Source of the DNA: Ruminococcus sp. UBA4275
Lineage (GTDB): Bacteria > Bacillota > Clostridia > Oscillospirales > Ruminococcaceae
Reading direction: 5' to 3'
Assembly: GCA_002395085.1 (NCBI GenBank)
Contig: DGVV01000124.1
Coordinates: 1 to 40,288, forward strand
Length of the DNA: 40,288 nucleotides
This document shows positions 17,839-24,871 of this stretch, one piece after another (the stretch's first letter is position 1; each line of letters starts with the position of its first letter). A program made the position numbers and the translations under genes. Under the pieces are notes generated by a model that saw only the letters and a program-made list of their open reading frames with translations, searched no databases and was not told the origin of the DNA.

Positions 17839-18294
17839 TTATCGTTCCAATATAAACCGGGCAAGCTCTGCATTGCCGGCCCTTTCAGTTGATACAATAT
17901 GAAATCCGCATTTTTCAGTGTAGAACTTCACGTTTTGCTTCTTGCTTATGGGGGTTACCAAAGTGAGTTTCTTCCAGTCGTCAATCAGTGTCTTTATAAA
18001 ACGGATTGCTTGTGTCCCGATTCCTTTGCCCTGATACGCCGGAACAATGCACAGGCATCCAATCTCATAGATGCCCTCATGCAGCTTTGTGTACGAAACA
18101 CAGCCGACCAGTTCATGATCGCATAGTATGATGTATTTCGGATATCTGCGAATTGATGCTTCCATCATTTCTTTTGTTTTTCCATATCCCGGACACGAAC
18201 CATACCGCAGATAATCGTCATAAAAGGCAGCATTATAGATTTCTATCAACCGCTCTGCATCTTCTATTGCAGCTTGCCTGTATTCTATCATCAT
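17839..18294 (-). CDS. GNAT family N-acetyltransferase
   Basis: 151 aa. It shows the GNAT order of motifs: YRQAAIEDAERLIEIYNAAF at the N-terminus, the beta4 strand GIYEIGCLCIVPAY, the acetyl-CoA loop QGKGIG (88-93) and KFYTEKCGFHIVSTER at the end. The substrate cannot be told. The first of two adjacent ATGs has GGAG 10 nt upstream. It is a lone gene on the minus strand between two terminators; base use is slightly more AT-rich than the flanks, which could mean transfer. Confidence 0.9.
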   Translation of the reverse strand: MMIEYRQAAIEDAERLIEIYNAAFYDDYLRYGSCPGYGKTKEMMEASIRRYPKYIILCDHELVGCVSYTKLHEGIYEIGCLCIVPAYQGKGIGTQAIRFIKTLIDDWKKLTLVTPISKKQNVKFYTEKCGFHIVSTERAGNAELARFILER

Positions 18295-18357
18295 AATGTA
18301 TCAGCTCCGCAAATTCCGATTTCTGTTCGTAACAATATCTCTGTGCTGTCAATAGAA

Positions 18358-18400
18358 ACGCCATAGTACTTCCGACCTTGCCTCGGAAATACTATGGCGT
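18358..18400 (-). terminator. Long-stem terminator after the signal-peptidase-like gene
   Basis: ACGCCATAGTACTTCCGA (18358-18375) pairs with TCGGAAATACTATGGCGT (18383-18400) with one mismatch and a 7-nt loop. Read on the minus strand it is followed by TTTCTATT. It ends transcription from the 18425-19783 gene. Confidence 0.75.
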
Positions 18401-18424
18401 AAAACGTCCGTATCAGCGCAGCCC

Positions 18425-19783
18425 TTACTTCAGCTTCTTCTGCTCATCGTTCAGGAACGCCATCAGATCATTGAAGCTCGCAGACGCAATGCGCTGTTTC
18501 GGTGCAGGCGCGGGCGCCGGGGCAGCTTCTGCAACAGGTGCTGCGGGCTGTTCCGGTACGGGCTGTGCTTCCGGTTCTGCAATCGGGGTGGGAGCTTCTG
18601 CCTGCGGAATCTCTGCGGCGGGCGTTTCCTCCGCGTGAACTTCCGGTACAGGTGCTTCCTGTGCCGGCACTTCCGGTTCTGCCGCAGCCGGTGCCGGCTC
18701 TGCGGTCATCTCCTGCTGCTCCTTTGCAGCAAATGCAGCATTCTGTGCAGCACGGGCAAGCTCCTGTGCCTTGCGCATCCGCTCATCCTGCTGCTGCTCC
18801 TGTGCAAGCTGTTCCTCCGTCGGAATCTGGATGTGACCCGTCGCGGTCAGGCGCGGGATGCTGCCGGTCGGTGTCGGCTGAAGCGGTGTCTGCGTGGTGG
18901 TCAGCGGCTTATCGCCAACCTTCGGAATCGAAAGCGTATGTGTTTTCGTGATGATCTCAGTCGTGTAAAGCGGAACACCGTCGGGGGTTTCGGTCTGGCG
19001 GCGGGATTCCATGTGGCTGCGGACGGCTGCGATGCGTTCTGCACGGCGTGCCGCTTCCTCCTCCTCCATGCGTGCGACTTCTTCATCCGTCAGGCGGCGC
19101 TGCGCTCTGTCATCAACAGGCACATCCTGTGTCTGTGCGAGACGTTCTGCATCGCGTTCTGCGATTGCCTGCTGCTTCTTCTGAATGGATTTGACGAATG
19201 CGAGATCGGGTTCTTCGTCATCAGCCATCATATCTGCCGCTGCTTCACGGTTGCTGATGAGCAGGCCGATGAGATAAAGCAGTAGGATCAGGCAGGGGAG
19301 GACAAGTCCGACAATGATGCCTGCCGTACCGGTCAGGAATCCGACTAAAACCCCAAGCTGCGGGCTGCGCTGTTTGCACACGCCGACGATATTCTCCGCC
19401 TCAACTTCGAGTGCGGTGGTATTGGTGACGGTGGTGAGGTAATAAACGGACGAGGACTGTTCAGGGACAGTAGAGCTGGTCTCCACGATCAGGCTGGCGA
19501 CTGCGATGCGGTACTGTTCATCCTCTGTGCGGTACAGCACAATGTCCTGTGTACGGATCAGGTCTGTTTCCTCCGCAATGACGACCTCACCTGCGGGGAT
19601 GCGGTCGCCCATATCCTCTGCGGTATAGTAGCAATAGCGTTTGCCGAGGATGCGGGGTGCGCGGTTGCCGCGGAAGAGGAGATTGACCGTTAAGGTCGAA
19701 GCTGCAATCAGCAGCATACAGAAAATGAGCAGGGCGCCCAGGCATGAGACTTTTTTCTTCTTCTGTTTTTGGATTTTTGCCAT
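18425..19783 (-). CDS. Membrane protein with degenerate SipW-like fold and long cytosolic tail
   Basis: 452 aa. A lysine-rich start and one helix (~14-36) lead to a ~100-residue extracytoplasmic part that follows archaeal/SipW-type signal peptidase layout: RIPAGEVVIAEETD, TQDIVLYRTEDEQYRIAV, YYLTTVTNTTALEV, ENIVGVCKQRSPQLGVL, then a second helix (~143-175). The serine of the usual SGSMxP motif is replaced (AEDMGDRIP) and the usual HR/K catalytic site is missing, so it is probably not a peptidase. The cytosolic tail (~180-452) has charged coiled coil (RLTDEEVARMEEEEAARR) and Pro/Ala/Glu repeats, ending ASFNDLMAFLNDEQKKLK. Role unknown: perhaps a scaffold or sensor. An AAGGAG sits 39 nt from the ATG, with a hairpin between. 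Confidence 0.7.
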   Translation of the reverse strand: MAKIQKQKKKKVSCLGALLIFCMLLIAASTLTVNLLFRGNRAPRILGKRYCYYTAEDMGDRIPAGEVVIAEETDLIRTQDIVLYRTEDEQYRIAVASLIVETSSTVPEQSSSVYYLTTVTNTTALEVEAENIVGVCKQRSPQLGVLVGFLTGTAGIIVGLVLPCLILLLYLIGLLISNREAAADMMADDEEPDLAFVKSIQKKQQAIAERDAERLAQTQDVPVDDRAQRRLTDEEVARMEEEEAARRAERIAAVRSHMESRRQTETPDGVPLYTTEIITKTHTLSIPKVGDKPLTTTQTPLQPTPTGSIPRLTATGHIQIPTEEQLAQEQQQDERMRKAQELARAAQNAAFAAKEQQEMTAEPAPAAAEPEVPAQEAPVPEVHAEETPAAEIPQAEAPTPIAEPEAQPVPEQPAAPVAEAAPAPAPAPKQRIASASFNDLMAFLNDEQKKLK

Positions 19784-19887
19784 AGTCGATCTTGCAGTCC
19801 GCGCAGAAGCTGCGGGACCGCACTCCTTTCTGGTTCGGAATCACATGGTACAGCACGGCACGCGCCGTACATGACACGTCATATTAT

Positions 19888-19916
19888 AGTATAGCATACT
19901 TTCCGCAAAAAAACAA
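19888..19916 (-). promoter_or_regulatory. Probable promoter of the SipW-like gene
   Basis: On the minus strand TTGTTT (19911-19916), 17-nt spacer, TATACT (19888-19893); an overlapping TATAAT at 19883-19888 is a second possible -10. Confidence 0.55.
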
Positions 19917-19963
19917 TTCCTTTTGTATTTTTTTACGTCTGAAAATTTTTTCGCATTCAGGGC

Positions 19964-19992
19964 TTGACATTTTTGGGGAAATGTGCTATAAT
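19964..19992 (+). promoter_or_regulatory. Consensus promoter for tRNA-Thr
   Basis: TTGACA (19964-19969), 17-nt spacer, TATAAT (19987-19992), about 75 nt upstream of the mature tRNA. A perfect match to the sigma-A consensus, as expected for a stable RNA. Confidence 0.88.
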
Positions 19993-20067
19993 AATACAGC
20001 ACTCAGTTAATGGGTGTCACAGAATATGCTGGTCAGCGAATCAAATCCGGCCACGTTTATTCATGGT

Positions 20068-20140
20068 GCTGGTGTGGCTCAGTTGGTAGAGCAGCGCATT
20101 CGTAATGCGCAGGTCGTCGGTTCGAGTCCGACCACCAGCT
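20068..20140 (+). tRNA. tRNA-Thr (anticodon CGT)
   Basis: 73 nt. Acceptor GCTGGTG (20068-20074) pairs with CACCAGC (20133-20139), discriminator T20140, CCA not encoded. The anticodon stem GCGCA/TGCGC encloses loop TTCGTAA, anticodon CGT, reading ACG. The T arm is GTCGG-TTCGAGT-CCGAC. All arms are complete. Confidence 0.96.
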
Positions 20141-20143
20141 TAT

Positions 20144-20174
20144 AAAAAGCTCCGTCATCCGGCGGAGCTTTTTT
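20144..20174 (+). terminator. Terminator of tRNA-Thr
   Basis: AAAAAGCTCCG-TCATCCGG-CGGAGCTTTTTT: strong stem followed directly by six T. Confidence 0.92.
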
Positions 20175-20187
20175 CATAGTAAATTGT

Positions 20188-20245
20188 CGGCAGAGCGCAA
20201 CGGCTCCGGCACTGCCGGCGTCGGTTCGAGTCCGGCTGCCAGCTT
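20188..20245 (+). pseudogene. Remnant of a tRNA 3' half
   Basis: 20219-20245 matches 20115-20141 of tRNA-Thr at 24 of 27 positions, including 16 identical bases across the T arm. A full T arm (GTCGG-TTCGAGT-CCGGC) and a 3' acceptor strand (TGCCAGC) can be drawn, but no 5' acceptor partner exists upstream. CGGCAG (20188-20193) and CTGCCG (20212-20217) form an inverted repeat where the D and anticodon arms should be. It could be a decayed second tRNA or the scar of an insertion; the mismatches in the acceptor strand argue against a clean att duplication. Confidence 0.6.
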
Positions 20246-20288
20246 TTCCATTAAATCTGGTTTTTGATAACAGAAAGGAGTACCCGCC

Positions 20289-21326
20289 ATGGATCTTGCA
20301 CAGTCTTTGGAGAATCTGCAACAAGCTGCTGATTTCTCAATTCAGCCGCACACCGCCGCGACCGATTTCCGCAATAAGGATCGGTTCGCAAAACTGGATC
20401 TGACCAAAGCACAGCTCAGTTTGCTTTCACAGCAGATCATGCCTGCAATCGCCGCAGACACACTTGCTTCTGCTTACTGCGTCAGATTCCCGCAGGGCGT
20501 TCCGCATACGTTAATGCAGTACAAAACAGGCGGCTTCGGCACACCGATTATGGGCGATGCCGGCATCGTCGGACACGCATCCCTGCATCCGCTCGCTGCT
20601 CAAGCTGCGGTTATGGGCGTTTTTTCGGTCATGTCTGTTGCAACCGGACAGTATTTCCTGACGCAGATCAACAATCACCTCGATAAAATGAGCCAGAAGA
20701 TCGACAAGATTCTTGCTTTTCTGTACGGAAATAAAAAGGCGGAGCTGATCTCCGAGATCTCATATATCCAATACGCACAGCAGTGCTACAGCTCCATCAT
20801 GCAGCACGATGCGCAGCGCAGCGCATCTATCGCAGGCATTCAGGCTGCAAACAAGGTCGCAATGAAAGATATTGAATTCTATCTTTATGATCTTCTTGGA
20901 ACGGTTCAGCACGAAAAGGATCTGAAGGTTCAGGCGGAAAAAGCCATGCAGATCGTTGACAGCTTGCAGCTCTCCATTCAGCTTTATGTCATGAGCAGCA
21001 TTCTGGAAGTATACTATTCGGAAAACTATGACGATCAGTATCTGGCTTACCTCGAATCTTCTGTCTCTGAATACGTTGACAAATGTGAAAAGCGTATGCT
21101 GGGCAGCATGATGATCCTGCAAAAGGAGATCAATGATGCCGCCTCGAAAAAAATCGGAAAAGGCATCTCGATCCCGCAGAAACCGCAGGTTGACCGTCTG
21201 GTCGATTCCCTGCAAAAAGCGGAGGAATCCGCCGCCTATTCGCTGCATAACGCACTATATGCGCCCAAACAGCCGACTGAGATCTACCTGACAAACGACG
21301 GCGAAGCGTTCATTGAAATTTCCTGA
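20289..21326 (+). CDS. Orphan helical protein downstream of tRNA-Thr
   Basis: 345 aa, ribosome site AGAAAGGAG. I do not recognise the family. A polar N-terminal part (~1-95) is followed by a hydrophobic segment (~100-125, AAQAAVMGVFSVMSVATGQY) and a long helical part beginning FLTQINNHLDKMSQKIDKIL, with further helices to ~325. No signal peptide. One hydrophobic hairpin-like stretch set in long amphipathic helices recalls helical membrane-perforating or effector proteins, but no motif proves it. It is a single gene, closed by its own terminator, located at a tRNA and next to tRNA debris, which fits acquired cargo. Function unknown. Confidence 0.78.
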   Translation: MDLAQSLENLQQAADFSIQPHTAATDFRNKDRFAKLDLTKAQLSLLSQQIMPAIAADTLASAYCVRFPQGVPHTLMQYKTGGFGTPIMGDAGIVGHASLHPLAAQAAVMGVFSVMSVATGQYFLTQINNHLDKMSQKIDKILAFLYGNKKAELISEISYIQYAQQCYSSIMQHDAQRSASIAGIQAANKVAMKDIEFYLYDLLGTVQHEKDLKVQAEKAMQIVDSLQLSIQLYVMSSILEVYYSENYDDQYLAYLESSVSEYVDKCEKRMLGSMMILQKEINDAASKKIGKGISIPQKPQVDRLVDSLQKAEESAAYSLHNALYAPKQPTEIYLTNDGEAFIEIS

Positions 21327-21342
21327 ACAAAAACCGCATCAC

Positions 21343-21389
21343 ACAGCCCCGAAACGCGCCTTCCGTGACCGTTCCGGGGCTGTATTTCT
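21343..21389 (+). terminator. Terminator after the orphan gene
   Basis: ACAGCCCCGAA (21343-21353) pairs with TTCCGGGGCTGT (21372-21383) with one bulged base, then ATTTCT. Confidence 0.75.
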
Positions 21390-21397
21390 GCGCGATA

Positions 21398-21426
21398 TTG
21401 ACACCCGCCGCACACCGTGTTATAAT
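21398..21426 (+). promoter_or_regulatory. Consensus promoter of the XRE regulator / GH44 unit
   Basis: TTGACA (21398-21403), 17-nt spacer, TATAAT (21421-21426). A hairpin GCAAC-CGCAA-GTTGC (21460-21474) lies in the ~130-nt leader and could be an autoregulatory site. Confidence 0.85.
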
Positions 21427-21562
21427 AAACGCAGGGGTCTCAACCTACAGTAGATGTGTGCAACCGCAAGTTGCGCAAATGCAAAATCCATTCGCTTGTA
21501 CTCAACCGCGAACTATGGTAAAATCAATCTAGGAAAGGATAAGTGCCCAAGCACCCTCATAT

Positions 21563-22522
21563 ATGTGCGGATGTATGCCCCTTCAGCATCGGCGCATGGC
21601 TCAGGCACAGAATCTCATCATGCTGCAAAAGCAGGATTTCCACTCCATTCTCCAGCAGCGCAGAAAGGCGCTCCGGCTTACACAGGAACAGCTCGCCCAG
21701 AGAATGAACGTCTCTCCGCAGGCGGTCTCCAAATGGGAAAAAAGCAGCTATCCCGATGCCGAACAGCTCCCCAGACTCGCTGCCGCACTCAACATCTCGC
21801 TGGACGCGCTGTTCGGACTGCCCGCACCGGATGCGGAAGGCAGCGACCCCGTACAGGCGGTCAGCAGGGCTCTGCACAGTCTCCCGCCGCAGGCGCGTCC
21901 GGAGCTGGTCGAACGGCTCTGGTACGCAGTTTTCTGCGCGTACCTGCCTGCCGCTGAGGCTGCACCGCAAAAGCTGAACAGACAGTTTGAGCGGGAGACT
22001 TACGCACTGCTCCACACCGATTATGAGATCGCGCTTGCACGGCTCAATCCAGACCAGCGCTTCTGTTTCTACATCGAAAAGCCCGCACACGGCATGGCGG
22101 CATATTTGCAGGATACAGAGCGCATCTGCCGGATGCTCAAAACCCTCGCAGATGAGGACGCGATCCGCATTGTGCGGTACATCGCGGGATGCAGCCGCAA
22201 TAAGCTTTTCTTCGTGGATAAGCTCGCTGCAAAACTCAGCATCCCCGTGGAAAAGGTGCAGACCGTCATGAACCGGCTCGACCGTTTCGGGCTGGTCTGG
22301 CGCATGGCAGCCGATTCTGAAAGCGAACCGATCATCATGTACGGCTACACCCATCATCCCGCCGTTGCGGGCATCCTCGTTCTGGCGCAGTCCATCTGCA
22401 ATTACCTGCAATTCTGCGATCCCAAAGCCGATTACTATGTCTACGGCACTATGCAGGACCGCACGCAGGGCAATGCAGACAAAGTTCCGGAGGTATCCAA
22501 CTGGGATACCGACATTTTCTGA
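21563..22522 (+). CDS. XRE family regulator with C-terminal winged-helix-like domain
   Basis: 319 aa. Residues ~26-80 are a Cro/C1-type helix-turn-helix (LQQRRKALRLTQEQLAQRMN, VSPQAVSKWEKSSYPDAEQL, ISLDALFG). Residues ~195-250 (DEDAIRIVRYIAGC, KLAAKLSIPVEKVQTVMNRL) look like an ArsR/winged-helix fold, so the protein may carry two DNA-binding domains or one binding and one dimerising domain. The start is not certain: AGGAAAGG lies 24 nt from this ATG, with a GTGC-CCAA-GCAC hairpin between; internal ATGs at 21596 and 21620 have no ribosome site. The next gene (GH44) starts 51 nt later with no promoter seen, so it may control its own operon. Confidence 0.82.
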   Translation: MCGCMPLQHRRMAQAQNLIMLQKQDFHSILQQRRKALRLTQEQLAQRMNVSPQAVSKWEKSSYPDAEQLPRLAAALNISLDALFGLPAPDAEGSDPVQAVSRALHSLPPQARPELVERLWYAVFCAYLPAAEAAPQKLNRQFERETYALLHTDYEIALARLNPDQRFCFYIEKPAHGMAAYLQDTERICRMLKTLADEDAIRIVRYIAGCSRNKLFFVDKLAAKLSIPVEKVQTVMNRLDRFGLVWRMAADSESEPIIMYGYTHHPAVAGILVLAQSICNYLQFCDPKADYYVYGTMQDRTQGNADKVPEVSNWDTDIF

Positions 22523-22573
22523 GCGGAAAGTTCAATGTTTCGGGGCTTTCCGGTATTCTACAGGGGGATCATT

Positions 22574-24805
22574 ATGAAATTTGTGAAACGCTCCATCGCA
22601 TTTCTGGCAGCCCTCACGCTGCTCTCCGCAAACGCCGTTCCCGCAGTGCCTTCTGCGGCGGCAGAAAGCTATGACATGGCTGTCACAGTTGATCTTTCGG
22701 GTGCTGGCAAGCCCATCAGCCCGTATATCTACGGCATCAACGAATACAGCCATCAGGACGACCTCAAGAGCGTCCGCGTGAACGCCGTCCGGCAGGGCGG
22801 CAACCGCATGACCGGCTATAACTGGGAAAATAACGCTTCCAATGCCGGCTCGGACTGGAAATACAGCTCCGATAACAACCTTTCGACATCCGATGCCCCC
22901 GCAGACTGCGCACAGCAGCTCTCCAAAGAGGCTGCGCGCTACGGCATCGGCTACAAGATGACCACCCTCCAGCTCGCCGGTTACGTCGCCGCCGATAAGG
23001 ACGGCACGGTCACGGAAGCAGAGACCGCTCCCTCCAAGCGCTGGAACGAGGTCAAAATGACAAAGGGCAGCGCCTTCTCGAAAGAACCTGACCTCACCGA
23101 CGGCGTGGTCTATATGGATGAATACGTCAATTACATCATCGGCAAGCTCGGTGATTCGCAGTCGGAAACCGGCATTCAGGCGTATTCGCTCGATAATGAG
23201 CCGGCACTCTGGAGCGGCACGCACAGCCGCATCCACCCGCAGCCGGTCGGGATGAAGGAGCTGAGCGACAAATCCGCAGAGGCGGCAGCAGCCGTCAAGA
23301 AGCTCGATCCCAAGGCGGAGATCTTCGGACCGGCACTCTATGGCTACACCGCTTATGATCATCTCGCAGATGACGATACCAGCACCGAATGGGAGACCCT
23401 CAAAGCAGAGGGCGGCTATCACTGGTACATCGACTACTACCTCGATGCCATGAAGCAGGCATCTGAGAAAGCCGGTACGCGCCTGCTGGATGTCCTCGAC
23501 ATCCACTATTACTCCGAATCCTGCCGCAAGGGTACAGTTGACCGGCTGCAATCCGTGCGCACCCTCTACGAAAAAGGCTTCTCCGAAAATAGCTGGATTG
23601 GTCAGTGGTGCATGGAAAATGTGCCGATTCTGCCGACGGTGCAGAAGTCGATTGACACCTACTATCCCGGCACGAAGCTTGCGATTACCGAGTATAATTT
23701 CGGCGGCGATGACGAACCCTCCGGCGCAATCGCGCAGGCAGAGGCACTGGGCTGCTATGCCGATGCCAATGTGTATTTCGCATCGCTCTGGGGCGGCAGC
23801 GATTACATTCTCTCCGGTCTGAATCTCTATACGAACTACGACGGCAAGGGCGGCTGCTTCGGGGATACCCTGATGCCCGCCTCCACTGAGGATGTCTCGA
23901 AATCCAGCGCCTATGCAGCGAAAAATGCCGACGCCTCCACCGTGACGGTCATGATCACGAACAAGGATTTGCAGGCGGCAGAACACACCACGCTGACGCT
24001 CAGCGGCGCAAAGAAGGACTATCAGAAGGCAGCGGTCTATGCGATTACAGCGGCATCCTCTGAGATCAAGCTGCTGGACATCGTGGATGTGACCGGCAGC
24101 AAGGTACAGGTTGATCTGCCCGCTTACTGCGCCGCGATGATCGTCATTTCCGACAAGGCGGATGCCTTCGAGGGCGCAAAGCAGGAGGAGAAGATCGAGA
24201 AAGCCGCTGTCTATGATGATCCCATGAACATGATCAACGAGAACGGCTATGTCGAGATTCCGATTACCGATCCGGAGCATCTCAAGAAGATCGTCATTAC
24301 CGGCGATGTGACTTCGAGTGCAGGATCTTCGTGGGGCAATGCGGGCTGCGCAGTCTGCATCAATGCCATTACGCCCGACGGCACGAAATTCTGGACGAGC
24401 AAGGGCTACAGCATGAGTCTGGGCAGCGGTTCGTCGGCAACGGTCACATTTGACGGCACGCTGCAAAATAAAGACAAGGAAGACATCGAAGCCTGTGTGG
24501 CAGACGGCAAGATCGAATTGCAGCAGTGGTGGTCTGCATCGGAGAAGCAGGAAGCCGAGATCGAGGATGAGATCGCGGTGAAGTATACGAAGGTGCAGGT
24601 TGTGTACGAATACAGCGCGGATGCAGAAGATGTTTCCGGCGATGTCAACGCGGACGGGAAATTCGATGTCAAGGATGCCGTTGCGCTGCAAAAGTATCTG
24701 CTGACGGCGGGAACACTTGCAGACTGGAAAGCCGGCGACTTCGACGGCAGCGGCAGGATCAATGCCATCGACCTGACCCTCATGAAGCAGACCCTCCTCG
24801 CATAA
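22574..24805 (+). CDS. GH44 endoglucanase/xyloglucanase with C-terminal dockerin I
   Basis: 743 aa from ATG at 22574 (CAGGGGGATC upstream; a further in-frame ATG at 22535 precedes the signal peptide and is less likely). Signal peptide ~1-30, cut near PSAAA-ES. The GH44 domain (~33-530) opens with SPYIYGINEY and NAVRQGGNRMTGYNWENNAS; acid/base is E209 in YSLDNEPALW and nucleophile E373 in LAITEYNFGG. Residues ~545-682 form a beta-rich module like a carbohydrate-binding module I cannot assign. The dockerin (688-743) has both calcium loops: GDVNADGKFDVKDA and GDFDGSGRINAIDL. It therefore cleaves beta-1,4-glucan or xyloglucan outside the cell and docks to a cohesin scaffold. No scaffoldin is in the window. 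Confidence 0.95.
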   Translation: MKFVKRSIAFLAALTLLSANAVPAVPSAAAESYDMAVTVDLSGAGKPISPYIYGINEYSHQDDLKSVRVNAVRQGGNRMTGYNWENNASNAGSDWKYSSDNNLSTSDAPADCAQQLSKEAARYGIGYKMTTLQLAGYVAADKDGTVTEAETAPSKRWNEVKMTKGSAFSKEPDLTDGVVYMDEYVNYIIGKLGDSQSETGIQAYSLDNEPALWSGTHSRIHPQPVGMKELSDKSAEAAAAVKKLDPKAEIFGPALYGYTAYDHLADDDTSTEWETLKAEGGYHWYIDYYLDAMKQASEKAGTRLLDVLDIHYYSESCRKGTVDRLQSVRTLYEKGFSENSWIGQWCMENVPILPTVQKSIDTYYPGTKLAITEYNFGGDDEPSGAIAQAEALGCYADANVYFASLWGGSDYILSGLNLYTNYDGKGGCFGDTLMPASTEDVSKSSAYAAKNADASTVTVMITNKDLQAAEHTTLTLSGAKKDYQKAAVYAITAASSEIKLLDIVDVTGSKVQVDLPAYCAAMIVISDKADAFEGAKQEEKIEKAAVYDDPMNMINENGYVEIPITDPEHLKKIVITGDVTSSAGSSWGNAGCAVCINAITPDGTKFWTSKGYSMSLGSGSSATVTFDGTLQNKDKEDIEACVADGKIELQQWWSASEKQEAEIEDEIAVKYTKVQVVYEYSADAEDVSGDVNADGKFDVKDAVALQKYLLTAGTLADWKAGDFDGSGRINAIDLTLMKQTLLA

Positions 24806-24809
24806 AACT

Positions 24810-24843
24810 GAGAGCCTTCCTGTCACAAAACAGGAAGGCTCTC
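24810..24843. terminator. Bidirectional terminator between GH44 and GH16
   Basis: GAGAGCCTTCCTGT (24810-24823) pairs perfectly with ACAGGAAGGCTCTC (24830-24843) over 14 bp with a 6-nt loop. The T-rich flank (AGTTTTATG) is on the minus-strand exit side. It serves two convergent genes. Confidence 0.85.
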
Positions 24844-24871
24844 GCATTGGGATGGGGAAGGCAATGTTGAT

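Noticed and set aside
20115..20245. attL/attR pair of an integrated element at tRNA-Thr.
   Set aside because: The second copy is only 104 nt away and has mismatches in the acceptor strand; no integrase is present. A decayed tRNA is simpler.
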